From contig NZ_CP126260.1 in NCBI RefSeq assembly GCF_003234365.2, forward strand, positions 62,001 through 126,000: a stretch of DNA of 64,000 nt, read 5' to 3'. This document shows, in pieces, positions 8,571-16,384 of this stretch (the stretch's first letter is position 1; every line of letters starts with the position of its first letter). The notes below the pieces were generated by a model that did not search any database, was not told the DNA's origin, and saw nothing but the letters and a program-made list of their open reading frames with translations. The DNA comes from Curtobacterium sp. MCJR17_020. GTDB taxonomy: Bacteria; Actinomycetota; Actinomycetes; Actinomycetales; Microbacteriaceae. A program made the position numbers and the translations under genes.

Positions 8571-9242
8571 TCAAGCGTCTCGGGTGCCCGCCAGCCCGTG
8601 GTCGTGCGCGTAGACCACGAGCTGCACGCGGTCACGGAGCGAGAGCTTGCCGAGGATGCTCGAGATCTGGGTCTTCACGGTCGACTCGGTGACGTACTCC
8701 TTCGTCGCGATCTCGGCGTTCGAGAGCCCGCGCGACGCCCAGCCGAACACCACGCGCTCTCGCTCGGTCAGCGCCTGGAACTCGGGTGGCTGCGGCGCCG
8801 GTGCCCTCGCGACGTCGGCCCCGAACAGCTGCGCGAGGTCGTTCGGCGCGATGACGGAACTGCCCTCGTGGACCGCCCGGACCGCCGCGAACAGGAACGT
8901 CGGGGTGGCGTCCTTGAGCAGGAACCCGCTCGCACCGAGCCGGATCGCGGTCGCGGCGGCGGGGTCGAGGCCGAACGTGGTGAGCACGACGACGCGGGGG
9001 AGTGGGCCCTCGACGGCGCCGGAGAACAGCTGGCGGACGGTCTCGACGCCGTCCATGCCGGCCATGCGCATGTCGAGCAGCATCACGTCGGGTCGGAGTT
9101 CCTGGATGCGGGCGAGGGCCTCGGCGCCGTCCGCGGCCTCGCCCACCACCTGCATGTCGTCCTGGGCGTCGAGCACCACGCGCAGACCGGCGCGGAACAG
9201 CGCCTGGTCGTCGGTGAGCAGGATCCTGATCGGTTCGGTCAT
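8571..9242 (-). CDS. LuxR/NarL-family response regulator
   Basis: This 223-residue two-domain regulator has a receiver domain with acidic pocket DD at 11-12, phospho-acceptor Asp57 in LLDMRM and Lys in GFLLKDA. A C-terminal LuxR helix-turn-helix follows (LTERERVVF to VKTQISSIL). It is translated from the same mRNA as the upstream histidine kinase, with a 4-bp overlap. It converges with the catabolic operon, only 9 bp away. Confidence 0.95.
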   Translation of the reverse strand: MTEPIRILLTDDQALFRAGLRVVLDAQDDMQVVGEAADGAEALARIQELRPDVMLLDMRMAGMDGVETVRQLFSGAVEGPLPRVVVLTTFGLDPAAATAIRLGASGFLLKDATPTFLFAAVRAVHEGSSVIAPNDLAQLFGADVARAPAPQPPEFQALTERERVVFGWASRGLSNAEIATKEYVTESTVKTQISSILGKLSLRDRVQLVVYAHDHGLAGTRDA

Positions 9243-10450
9243 CGGACGGGTCCCCCTTGGACGTCGAACGGGATGCGGGCGCGTGCGGCGAACACGTCGT
9301 CCAGCGCGGCGGCGTCGAACGACCCGCCGAGTGCGGTGAGACGGGTGTGCATGCCGTCGATCCCCCGGCCGGAGCCCCCGGTGGTGCCGTCGCCGACGAC
9401 GTTCTCGACCTCAAGCACGACGTCGGCGCTCCGCCAGGTCTCGCGGACCACGACGGGCAGCCCTGGAGCGCCGTGCCGGAGCGCGTTGGTGAGCATCTCC
9501 TGCAGCACGCGCCGTGCTGCCGTGCCGGTGTCCGGGCGGAGCGGGACGGGGACGCCGCGCACCGTGCGGTCGACGTCGACTCCGGCGTCGCGGATGCCCT
9601 GCACGATCTCCTCGAGCGAGCCGGGATCGGTCGTCTCCCCGGACCCGTCGATGTGCCCCAGGACCTGCCGGACCTCGAGCAGCGAGCTGCGGGCGGTGCT
9701 GGCGATGGTGGCGCTGACCTCGCGGATGCGGGCCTCGTCGGCCAGGAACGGCACCGAGTCGGCCTGCGCGATGATCACCGCGAGCGAGTGGCCGACGACG
9801 TCGTGCACGTCACGGGCGATGTCCGCGCGGATGCGCTCGGACTCCGCGACGTCGATGGCACGGGTGGCGGTCGCCTCGGCCTCGGTGGCGACGGCCTCGG
9901 CGCGCGACGCGGCAGCTTCTGCGTCGGCTCGACGGACGGATTCGCGGTCGCGCGACCGGAAGGCCCGGACGGCGACCCCGCCCGCCCACACCCCGAGGAG
10001 CGCGGCGACCGGTGCGGCCATCGCGAGGAACGCCTGGTCGCGGGGGCCGTTGAGCAGCACCAGGTACCGGAAGCCGGTGACGGCGAGGTAGAACGTCGCG
10101 CCGACGCCCGCGACGAGCGCGAGCACCCCGGAGAGGATGACCTCGGTCCGGGTGCCGACCACGGCCGCGGTGCCGATGACGACGAAGATGGCGAGGTCGA
10201 CGAGCGACGGGCGCTCGCCACCGCCCACCTGGATGATCCCGAGGACGACCACCATCAGCATCGCCGCCGACGGGGAGACCCGACGCAGGGCGATCGCGCC
10301 GGCGGCGGCGAGCACCGCGAAGAAGCTCGCGTGCTCGAGCTCGACCTCGATCGGCAGCAGGAAGACGAACGCCGCCAGGACCGCCCACGCCACGTCGACG
10401 ACGATCGAACGGGTGGCGAGCGGCCGGATGAACGTGCGCCGGTCCGTCAC
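9239..10450 (-). CDS. sensor histidine kinase, HisKA_3 type
   Basis: This 403-residue kinase has an N-terminal block of about five membrane helices with no large extracytoplasmic domain. A short coiled coil rich in Ala and Glu leads to a dimerisation domain with the phospho-acceptor His216 in ARDVHDVVGH. The ATPase domain shows the N box in EMLTNALRHG and the G box in GGSGRGIDGM. It resembles DesK/LiaS-like sensors of membrane state or cell-wall stress. Its partner is the response regulator that follows with a 4-bp overlap. Confidence 0.93.
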   Translation of the reverse strand: MTDRRTFIRPLATRSIVVDVAWAVLAAFVFLLPIEVELEHASFFAVLAAAGAIALRRVSPSAAMLMVVVLGIIQVGGGERPSLVDLAIFVVIGTAAVVGTRTEVILSGVLALVAGVGATFYLAVTGFRYLVLLNGPRDQAFLAMAAPVAALLGVWAGGVAVRAFRSRDRESVRRADAEAAASRAEAVATEAEATATRAIDVAESERIRADIARDVHDVVGHSLAVIIAQADSVPFLADEARIREVSATIASTARSSLLEVRQVLGHIDGSGETTDPGSLEEIVQGIRDAGVDVDRTVRGVPVPLRPDTGTAARRVLQEMLTNALRHGAPGLPVVVRETWRSADVVLEVENVVGDGTTGGSGRGIDGMHTRLTALGGSFDAAALDDVFAARARIPFDVQGGPVR

Positions 10451-10496
10451 GGCTCGATCATCGCATGCCGCCCGCGCCGGGCGGCGTGCACCGTCG

Positions 10497-10598
10497 TCAC
10501 GCGCCCGGGGTCATGGCGGCGAGGGCGATGACGGTCGTGGCGACGATCGCGGCACAGAGCAGCAGCGTGGCGATGGTGTGTTTCGTCGAGGACTCCAT
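10497..10598 (-). CDS. possible 33-residue membrane peptide
   Basis: An ATG at 10598 opens a very short frame with a charged start (MESSTKH) and one hydrophobic segment of about 22 residues. It lies just upstream of the sensor kinase on the same strand. There is no homology evidence. It could be a small regulator or a chance frame. Confidence 0.25.
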   Translation of the reverse strand: MESSTKHTIATLLLCAAIVATTVIALAAMTPGA

Positions 10599-10698
10599 GT
10601 CACCAGACTCGCGGTCCGGAGTCGCCGGGGCATCGGGCGCAGGAGCGAAGCGCTTCGTCCCTGCGGGTGAAGCGAGGGCGAGCACTCGGTCCTCGGGA

Positions 10699-11385
10699 TC
10701 AGACCACGACGGAGCCCCGCTGGCGGTGCGCGATCGAGACGGACTCGCCGGACACCGCGCTGAGCGGCGACGACAGGAACGCGATGAGGTCGGCGATCTG
10801 CTGCGGTGTCGAGTCGCCGGGGCCCCCTGGACGGACCTCGGCGGACGGGGTGTTCGTCACGGTCCCGGGGTTGACGACGTTCACCGTGACCCCGGTGCCC
10901 GCCACGTCGTCGGCCAGGTTCTTCGCGATGACGCTCACCGCCGTGTTCCGGAGTGACGCCGTGATGTTGCCGGAGAAGTAGGCGTTCTGCCCGCTCACCA
11001 CGACCACCCGGCCGAACCCGGCCTCGCGCTGGGCGGGGAGCACGGCGTTCGCGACGCGGAGGAACCCGAGCGCCTTGCCGTCGATCGCGTCGAGGACCTG
11101 CTCCGGGTCGGACTTCCGGGCCGGGTCGAGGGTGCTCGCGCTCGGGGCAGCGGTCACGACGAGCACGTCGATGCGCCCGTGCCGCTCGAGGACGGCGGCG
11201 ATGCCCGCGTCCACCGACTCCTGCGAGGCGGTGTCGATCGACACGCTGTCGTCGGAGTCGTGGGCGCTGCGGGACGCGACGACGACGGTCGCCCCCTCGG
11301 CCCGGAGGCGGTCGGCGACTGCGGCACCGATGTACCCCTTGCCTCCGACGACGAGTGCGACACGGTTCTTGAGTTCGAGGTCCAC
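10699..11385 (-). CDS. atypical SDR-family protein lacking the catalytic Tyr/Lys
   Basis: This 228-residue protein has a clear Rossmann fold with VVGGKGYIGAA and a cofactor-selective VVASRS turn. The usual Ser then Tyr-x-x-x-Lys is not found: after VVVSGQNAYF the expected Tyr and Lys positions hold Ser and Thr. The VNVVNPGTVTNTP region is normal. It is therefore probably a binding protein or an enzyme with a changed mechanism. The start is GTG. It stands alone between the sensor kinase and a small membrane gene. Confidence 0.8.
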   Translation of the reverse strand: MDLELKNRVALVVGGKGYIGAAVADRLRAEGATVVVASRSAHDSDDSVSIDTASQESVDAGIAAVLERHGRIDVLVVTAAPSASTLDPARKSDPEQVLDAIDGKALGFLRVANAVLPAQREAGFGRVVVVSGQNAYFSGNITASLRNTAVSVIAKNLADDVAGTGVTVNVVNPGTVTNTPSAEVRPGGPGDSTPQQIADLIAFLSSPLSAVSGESVSIAHRQRGSVVV

Positions 11386-11531
11386 GCGCCCACGCTATGC
11401 CTGAAGGCCCGGGGGCGTGACGGCCCGCCGGCCTGCGGACGTGACGACCTGCCGCGCTCCGGACACGACGACGGCGGACGACCGGACCGAGGTCCAGCCG
11501 TCCGCCGTCGGCCTCGTCAGTACCGTGCCCG

Positions 11532-11855
11532 TCAGCGGTCGGGAACGCCTACCGGGCTGAGGTCGCGGATCCCTGCCGTGTCGGTGCCGACCGGCTCGGA
11601 TGTCCGGAACAGCCCCGAGTAGGCACGGGTGGCGCTCCACCCGGCGATGACCGCGACCGTCCCCACCAGGCTCGCGACCCACGGGAGCACGGCCGAGTGC
11701 TCCCACGCGCCGGGTGCGACCAGCCAGGCGAGGAAGTTGCCCGTCAGTCCGCCGGTCAGGCCCAGGAGCATCGCCACCGGGCGGTCGAGGCTCGTACGGG
11801 TCAGGGCGACGGTCACCGCGACGACCGCCACGAGGGCGTTCACGAGGTCGGCCAC
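11532..11855 (-). CDS. small hypothetical membrane protein
   Basis: This 107-residue protein has about three hydrophobic segments, near VVAVTVALT, MLLGLTGGLTG and VASLVGTVAVIAG. A short polar C-terminal tail follows. It starts 11 bp after the hsp20 stop on the same strand and may be cotranscribed with it, hence heat-inducible. No family was recognised. Confidence 0.6.
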   Translation of the reverse strand: MADLVNALVAVVAVTVALTRTSLDRPVAMLLGLTGGLTGNFLAWLVAPGAWEHSAVLPWVASLVGTVAVIAGWSATRAYSGLFRTSEPVGTDTAGIRDLSPVGVPDR

Positions 11856-11866
11856 GGCCGGCCCCC

Positions 11867-12313
11867 TCAGCGCGCGGAGTCGCCCGCCGCGACGGCGAGC
11901 TGCTCGCGACCCGCGCCGACGTCCACCGCGATCTTCCGCGGCTTCGCCGACTCCTTGACGGGCAGGGTGACACTCAGGACACCGTTGTCGTACCCGGCCG
12001 TGATGCGCTCGGCGTCGAGACCGTCACCGAGCGTGAGCTGGCGGACGAACGAGCCGGGCTGCCGCTCGCGCGTGATCCACTGCGACCCCTCGGGGGCGCC
12101 GAGGGTGCGCTCGGCGCGGATCGTCAGCACGGAGCCGTCCACGTCGATGTCGATGGAGCCCGGATCGACTCCGGGCAGGTCGACGTCGAGCACGTAGTGG
12201 TCACCCGTGCGGTACAGGTCCATCGGCATCGAACGCGGCCCGGCACCGGCCCCGGCGAGGAGGGAACCGGCGAGTCGGTCGAGCTCGCGGAACGGATCGA
12301 AGTTCATCGTCAT
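11867..12313 (-). CDS. small heat-shock protein Hsp20/alpha-crystallin
   Basis: This 148-residue ATP-independent holdase binds unfolding proteins. It has a short N-terminal arm (FDPFRELDRL), then an alpha-crystallin domain at about 38-130. The domain includes DLPGVDPGSIDIDV and ends in the conserved NGVLSVTLP. The ATG follows AAGGAG. The upstream region carries two separate heat-shock operators, listed below, so expression is probably under both HspR and HrcA. Confidence 0.95.
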   Translation of the reverse strand: MTMNFDPFRELDRLAGSLLAGAGAGPRSMPMDLYRTGDHYVLDVDLPGVDPGSIDIDVDGSVLTIRAERTLGAPEGSQWITRERQPGSFVRQLTLGDGLDAERITAGYDNGVLSVTLPVKESAKPRKIAVDVGAGREQLAVAAGDSAR

Positions 12314-12340
12314 CGGAAAATCAACTCCTTCGTGGTTCTC

Positions 12341-12361
12341 GTTGAGTCCCCTCGACTCAAC
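12341..12361. promoter_or_regulatory. HAIR-like element (HspR operator) upstream of hsp20
   Basis: GTTGAGT, a 7-bp spacer, then ACTCAAC. The established HAIR consensus for the actinobacterial repressor HspR is CTTGAGT-N7-ACTCAAG, so spacing and core match and only the outermost base of each arm differs. It lies 27 bp upstream of the hsp20 start. Confidence 0.85.
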
Positions 12362-12371
12362 TGCCTCCGTT

Positions 12372-12398
12372 TTAGCACTCGACCCTGGCGAGTGCCAA
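12372..12398. promoter_or_regulatory. CIRCE element (HrcA operator) upstream of hsp20
   Basis: TTAGCACTC, a 9-bp spacer, then GAGTGCCAA. This matches the CIRCE consensus TTAGCACTC-N9-GAGTGCTAA with one mismatch. It sits 10 bp beyond the HAIR-like element, so both heat-shock repressors could control the same promoter. Confidence 0.9.
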
Positions 12399-12425
12399 AA
12401 GTGTGCTCAGAGCTCGCCGAGAACC

Positions 12426-13076
12426 TCACCCGAGCAGCGGTTCGAGCCGGCTCACCGCCCGGCGCAGGTGCACCAACGCGTCGCCCGGCGACGACACCCG
12501 GGCAGCCGGCGCCGACAGGGTCAGGCCCGCCACGAGCTCTCCGCGCTCGCCCCGGACGGGCAGCGCCAGGCACCCGAACCCCGCCGTGAACGCGCCGACC
12601 TGGTGCACCGGTCCGAGGCCCCCTTCGGCGTGCAGCCGCCCCATCGCACTCGACCCGGGAGTCGCCCGCAGTGCGGCTTCGTCGAGCAGGGGGAAGTCCG
12701 GGTCGACGTCGATGTCGCGCACACCGGCGGCGTCGTAGCGCGCCAGGTGCACGCCCGCCCGGACGGCGGAGCGGACGTCGGCGAGCACCGACCGCACGGC
12801 CCGGGGCAGCGGAGCGAGCGTCGGCGCGGGCGACACCCCGGCCAGGTCGGCGACCTTGTGGCCGAGGGCGAAGCCGCGCAGGTCCGGCAACCGGACGAGG
12901 TACTCGTCCTCGACGAGCAGGGTGATGAGCCGGTAGGTGGTGGCCCGCGGCATCCCGAGGGCCTCCGAGATCTGCTGGGCGGTGACGCCCGGTCCCGCGT
13001 GCGCGGCGGCCTCCAGCACCGCGAGGGCGTTCTGGATCGCCTTCGGTTGCCGCGCGCGGAGTCCGGGTTCGCTCAC
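12426..13076 (-). CDS. IclR-family transcriptional regulator
   Basis: This 216-residue protein has an N-terminal winged helix-turn-helix: AIQNALAVLEAAA, then the ISEALGMPRATTYRLI recognition region. A shortened C-terminal effector-binding domain follows, with GFALGHKV and the late LALPVRGE and VAGLTLSAP strands. It overlaps the end of the upstream permease gene by 4 bp (GTGA), so permease and regulator share an operon. With the amine oxidase and second permease divergent at 14811, it probably controls the amine-use locus. Confidence 0.9.
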   Translation of the reverse strand: MSEPGLRARQPKAIQNALAVLEAAAHAGPGVTAQQISEALGMPRATTYRLITLLVEDEYLVRLPDLRGFALGHKVADLAGVSPAPTLAPLPRAVRSVLADVRSAVRAGVHLARYDAAGVRDIDVDPDFPLLDEAALRATPGSSAMGRLHAEGGLGPVHQVGAFTAGFGCLALPVRGERGELVAGLTLSAPAARVSSPGDALVHLRRAVSRLEPLLG

Positions 13077-14590
13077 CGCACCTCCGCCTGGTGGCCGGTT
13101 CCGGCGGACGGACGGGAGGCCCCCAGCAGGTCCGCCTCGACCGGCACGTCGTACACGGCGCGGCTCCGACCCCGCCGCCAGGGTCGCCGACGCGTGGCCA
13201 CCAGGAACGCGACCACCACCGCGGCGACCGTCCCGACGGCGAGGGCGACGGCCGGCCAGCGGGACGACGCGGCCTCGACCCCGAGGTAGGTGAGCAGGAC
13301 GGCGGTCAGCAGGACCCCGGTCGTGACGGCGACGACCGCGACACCCGCCGTCAGCTCACCGATGCGCCGCAGGAACACCGGGGCCGCGAAGCACGTCAGG
13401 GCGTACGCCGCGATGTACCCGAGGGCGGCGACGACGAGCTCGGCCTCCATCAGCGTCCACGTCGGGATCCCGCCCGCCAGGCCGAGGACCGGCAGCACCG
13501 TGAGCACGCCGCACGCGACCGCGCCGGCCACGAACGGGGTCCGGAAGCGAGGCGACGCCCGACCGAGCACCCGGGGCAGGACCCCTTCGCGGCCCATCGC
13601 GAACAGGACCCGCACGAGCGCGGTGGTCGAGGCGATCGCGCACGCCGCGAACGACGCCGCGATCCCGAGGTCGAGCGCCCACCCGATCCACTGCATGCCG
13701 AAGGCGTTCGCCAGCTCGTTGACGGGTGAGGCGCTCGACGCCAGGTCGGCGCCCACGGCGGCGAACCCCATCTGCTGGGCCGCAGCGCTGACCACGTAGA
13801 GCACCCCGGCGACCAGGACGGTCCACGAGATCGCGCGGGGGATCGCCTGGAACGGGCGCCGGGCCTCCACACCGAGCACCGACGCGCTCTCGAACCCGAC
13901 GAACGCGGTCACGGCGAGGGCGGTGCCGACCGCGAACGACGCCGGCTGCGTCGGCCCGAGGGCGACGGCGGAGGCGTCTGCCGGGTGCAGGCGCGCGACC
14001 AGTGCGACGATCAGGACCACGATGACCGCGACCGACAGCGACTCCACGAGCAGGGTCAGCCGGGTCGACAACCGGACCCCGAGCGCGATCACCGCGAAGA
14101 CGGCCGCGCCCATCACCAGCACGACGACGATCGTGACCAGGGCGTCGTCGCCGGCGGCCGGAACGAAGCGGGACAGCAGGTAGTCGAGGTAGTAGCCGCT
14201 GCCGGTGAGCGAGAACATCGCGATGAAGCCGTACCCGAGCAGGAGTGCTGCGCCCGCGACGACCCCGGCGACCGGGCCGAGCCCGAGCGAGACGTAGGTG
14301 TAGAGCGAGCCGGTACCGGCGACGCGTCGGACGAACTGGTTCACCGTCCGCCCGACCAGGAACGACAGCGCCATCGCAGCCAGCAGCGACCACGTGGCCC
14401 CCTGGCCGGCGACCGTCGCGACGAGGACCGGGATCGTCGTCGCGGCGGCGGACGGTGCCACGGCCGACACCGACTGGGCGAGGACGTCGACCGGGCCGAT
14501 GCTCCGCCGCGACAACCCGTCGACGGGGGAGCGCGTGCCGACGCCGGGCACCCGTGGCGGGTCGGCGATGGCTCGGTCGAGCGCGGTCAT
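13073..14590 (-). CDS. APC-family amino acid/amine permease
   Basis: This 505-residue protein has about 12 membrane segments and a long polar N-terminus. TM6 carries the helix-breaking FVGFESASVLGVEAR motif of APC transporters. The ATG at 14590 is chosen because upstream residues in the frame are arginine- and cysteine-rich and look non-coding. It is divergent from a second APC permease and in operon with IclR. The likely role is import of an amine or amino acid. Confidence 0.88.
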   Translation of the reverse strand: MTALDRAIADPPRVPGVGTRSPVDGLSRRSIGPVDVLAQSVSAVAPSAAATTIPVLVATVAGQGATWSLLAAMALSFLVGRTVNQFVRRVAGTGSLYTYVSLGLGPVAGVVAGAALLLGYGFIAMFSLTGSGYYLDYLLSRFVPAAGDDALVTIVVVLVMGAAVFAVIALGVRLSTRLTLLVESLSVAVIVVLIVALVARLHPADASAVALGPTQPASFAVGTALAVTAFVGFESASVLGVEARRPFQAIPRAISWTVLVAGVLYVVSAAAQQMGFAAVGADLASSASPVNELANAFGMQWIGWALDLGIAASFAACAIASTTALVRVLFAMGREGVLPRVLGRASPRFRTPFVAGAVACGVLTVLPVLGLAGGIPTWTLMEAELVVAALGYIAAYALTCFAAPVFLRRIGELTAGVAVVAVTTGVLLTAVLLTYLGVEAASSRWPAVALAVGTVAAVVVAFLVATRRRPWRRGRSRAVYDVPVEADLLGASRPSAGTGHQAEVR

Positions 14591-14645
14591 GCGGCAACCG
14601 TAGGGCTGCGTCGTTGCGCCCGTGTCTCGGTGGTGTTTCGACGGG

Positions 14646-14663
14646 GTCTCACGCAAACGAGAC
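14646..14663. promoter_or_regulatory. inverted repeat in the divergent permease promoter
   Basis: GTCTC, 8 bp, GAGAC lies in the 220-bp gap between the two divergent APC permease genes. It is a weak candidate for an IclR-family site. The rest of the gap shows no clear sigma-70 boxes. Confidence 0.25.
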
Positions 14664-14810
14664 GCCTCCGACGAGCACGTCCCATTCGGCGGCGACAGGG
14701 CTTCACGTCGGTGGAACGGCACTGCAACGGCGGCACGGGACCGTGGTCACACCCAGCACCACCACCTGCGATCCCCACCCACCCCGTCCCACCCGAACCG
14801 GAAGGCCACG

Positions 14811-16304
14811 ATGTCCAGCATCACGAAGGACCCCGCGTCACTCGGAGCCGCACCCGCGCCGCAGCGGACCATGCGCGGCTCGCTCGGCGTCACCGCGATC
14901 GTGTTCATGGTCGTCGCGGCCGCCGCCCCGCTCACCGTCGTCGGCGGCGCCGCCCCGCTCGGCATGCTGCTCGGCAACGGCGTCGGGTTCCCGTCGCTCT
15001 ACGCCGCGTCGGCCGTCGTGCTGCTGCTCTTCTCGGTGGGCCTGGCGGCGATGACCCGGCACGTGCCGCGGCCGGGCGCGTTCTTCACGTTCGTCGGGCA
15101 CGGGCTCGGTCGTCCGGCCGGCGCGGGAGCCGCCACGCTGGCCCTCCTGACGTACACGACCATCCAGGTCAGCGTGCACGGCTACATCGGGTACCTGCTC
15201 GGCGTCACCGTCACGGGTCTCGGCGGACCGGACATCCCCTGGTACGTCTGGTCCCTGGTCGTCGTGGCCCTGGTCGGGATGCTCGGCTACCGGCACATCG
15301 ACCTGTCGAGCAAGGTGCTCGGCGTGATGCTCGTCGGCGAGGTCGGCATCGTGCTCGTCCTGGTCGCCGCGATCGTGTTCCGCGGCGGAGCCGACGGCCT
15401 GTCCCTCGCACCGTTCGAGCCGACCCAGATCATGTCCGGGTCGCCCGGCGTCGGGCTGATGTTCGCCATCGCCGCGTTCATCGGGTTCGAGGCCACCGCG
15501 ATCTTCCGCGACGAGGCGAAGGACCCGGAGCGGACCATCCCCCGTGCGACGTACACGGCCGTGATCGGCATCGGCGTCTTCTACACGCTCGCGTCGTGGG
15601 GGCTCGTGATGGCCTGGGGCCCCGACGGCATCCTCGCCGAGGTCGCGAAGGACCCCGGATCGCTCATCCTCACCACCGCCGCGCAGTACATCGGCAGCGC
15701 GGGGGAAGCCGTGCTCAACGTGCTGCTGCTGACGAGCATGTTCGCCTGCGTCCTGTCGTTCCACAACGTGATCACCCGGTACCAGCACTCGATGGCGAAC
15801 GCGTCGCTGCTGCCCGGCCGGCTCGGCGACGTGCACCGGAAGCACGCGTCCCCGCACACCTCGAGCCTGGTGCAGACCGTCACCGCCGCCGTGCTGATGG
15901 TGCTGTTCGCGGTGCTCGGCCTCGACCCGGTGCTGCAGGTGTTCAGCTGGTTCGCCGGCGTCGCCACCCTGGGCGTCGCGATCCTGATGGCCGCGACGAG
16001 CCTCGCCGTGATCGTGTACTTCCGCCGCAACCCCGGTGACCGGCGGGTCTGGAACACCATCGTCGCGCCCGTCCTCGGGTTCCTCGGGCTCGTCGCCGCC
16101 GCTGTCCTGATCTGGGTGAACTTCCCGACGCTCGTCGGCGACGTCGACGCCTCGGGCGCGAGCGTCTTCGGCGTCGTGAGCATCGTGCTCACCGGCCTGG
16201 TCGTCGTCGTTCCCGTCATCGGCGTGGTGCAGGCGGTGGTGCTGCGACGCCGCAGCCGGAGCCGCTACGAGCAGATGCTCGACCGTCTCGCCACCGAGAG
16301 CTGA
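14811..16304 (+). CDS. APC-family amino acid/amine permease
   Basis: This 497-residue permease has about 12 membrane segments. The first segment region reads GVTAIVFMVVAAAAPLTVVGG, broken here by the glycine run typical of the family, and TM6 has the FIGFEATAIFRDEAK consensus. The ATG at 14811 fits the N-terminus; the longer upstream frame reads as arginine-rich shadow. The amine oxidase gene follows 80 bp later, so import of the oxidase's primary-amine substrate, or of a related amino acid, is likely. Confidence 0.9.
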   Translation: MSSITKDPASLGAAPAPQRTMRGSLGVTAIVFMVVAAAAPLTVVGGAAPLGMLLGNGVGFPSLYAASAVVLLLFSVGLAAMTRHVPRPGAFFTFVGHGLGRPAGAGAATLALLTYTTIQVSVHGYIGYLLGVTVTGLGGPDIPWYVWSLVVVALVGMLGYRHIDLSSKVLGVMLVGEVGIVLVLVAAIVFRGGADGLSLAPFEPTQIMSGSPGVGLMFAIAAFIGFEATAIFRDEAKDPERTIPRATYTAVIGIGVFYTLASWGLVMAWGPDGILAEVAKDPGSLILTTAAQYIGSAGEAVLNVLLLTSMFACVLSFHNVITRYQHSMANASLLPGRLGDVHRKHASPHTSSLVQTVTAAVLMVLFAVLGLDPVLQVFSWFAGVATLGVAILMAATSLAVIVYFRRNPGDRRVWNTIVAPVLGFLGLVAAAVLIWVNFPTLVGDVDASGASVFGVVSIVLTGLVVVVPVIGVVQAVVLRRRSRSRYEQMLDRLATES

Positions 16305-16384
16305 CCCGCCGGGCGCACCACGCGCCTCCCGGCCGAACCGACCTGACCCGACGCACGACGCAACGCGCAAGGAGCACCACGCAC

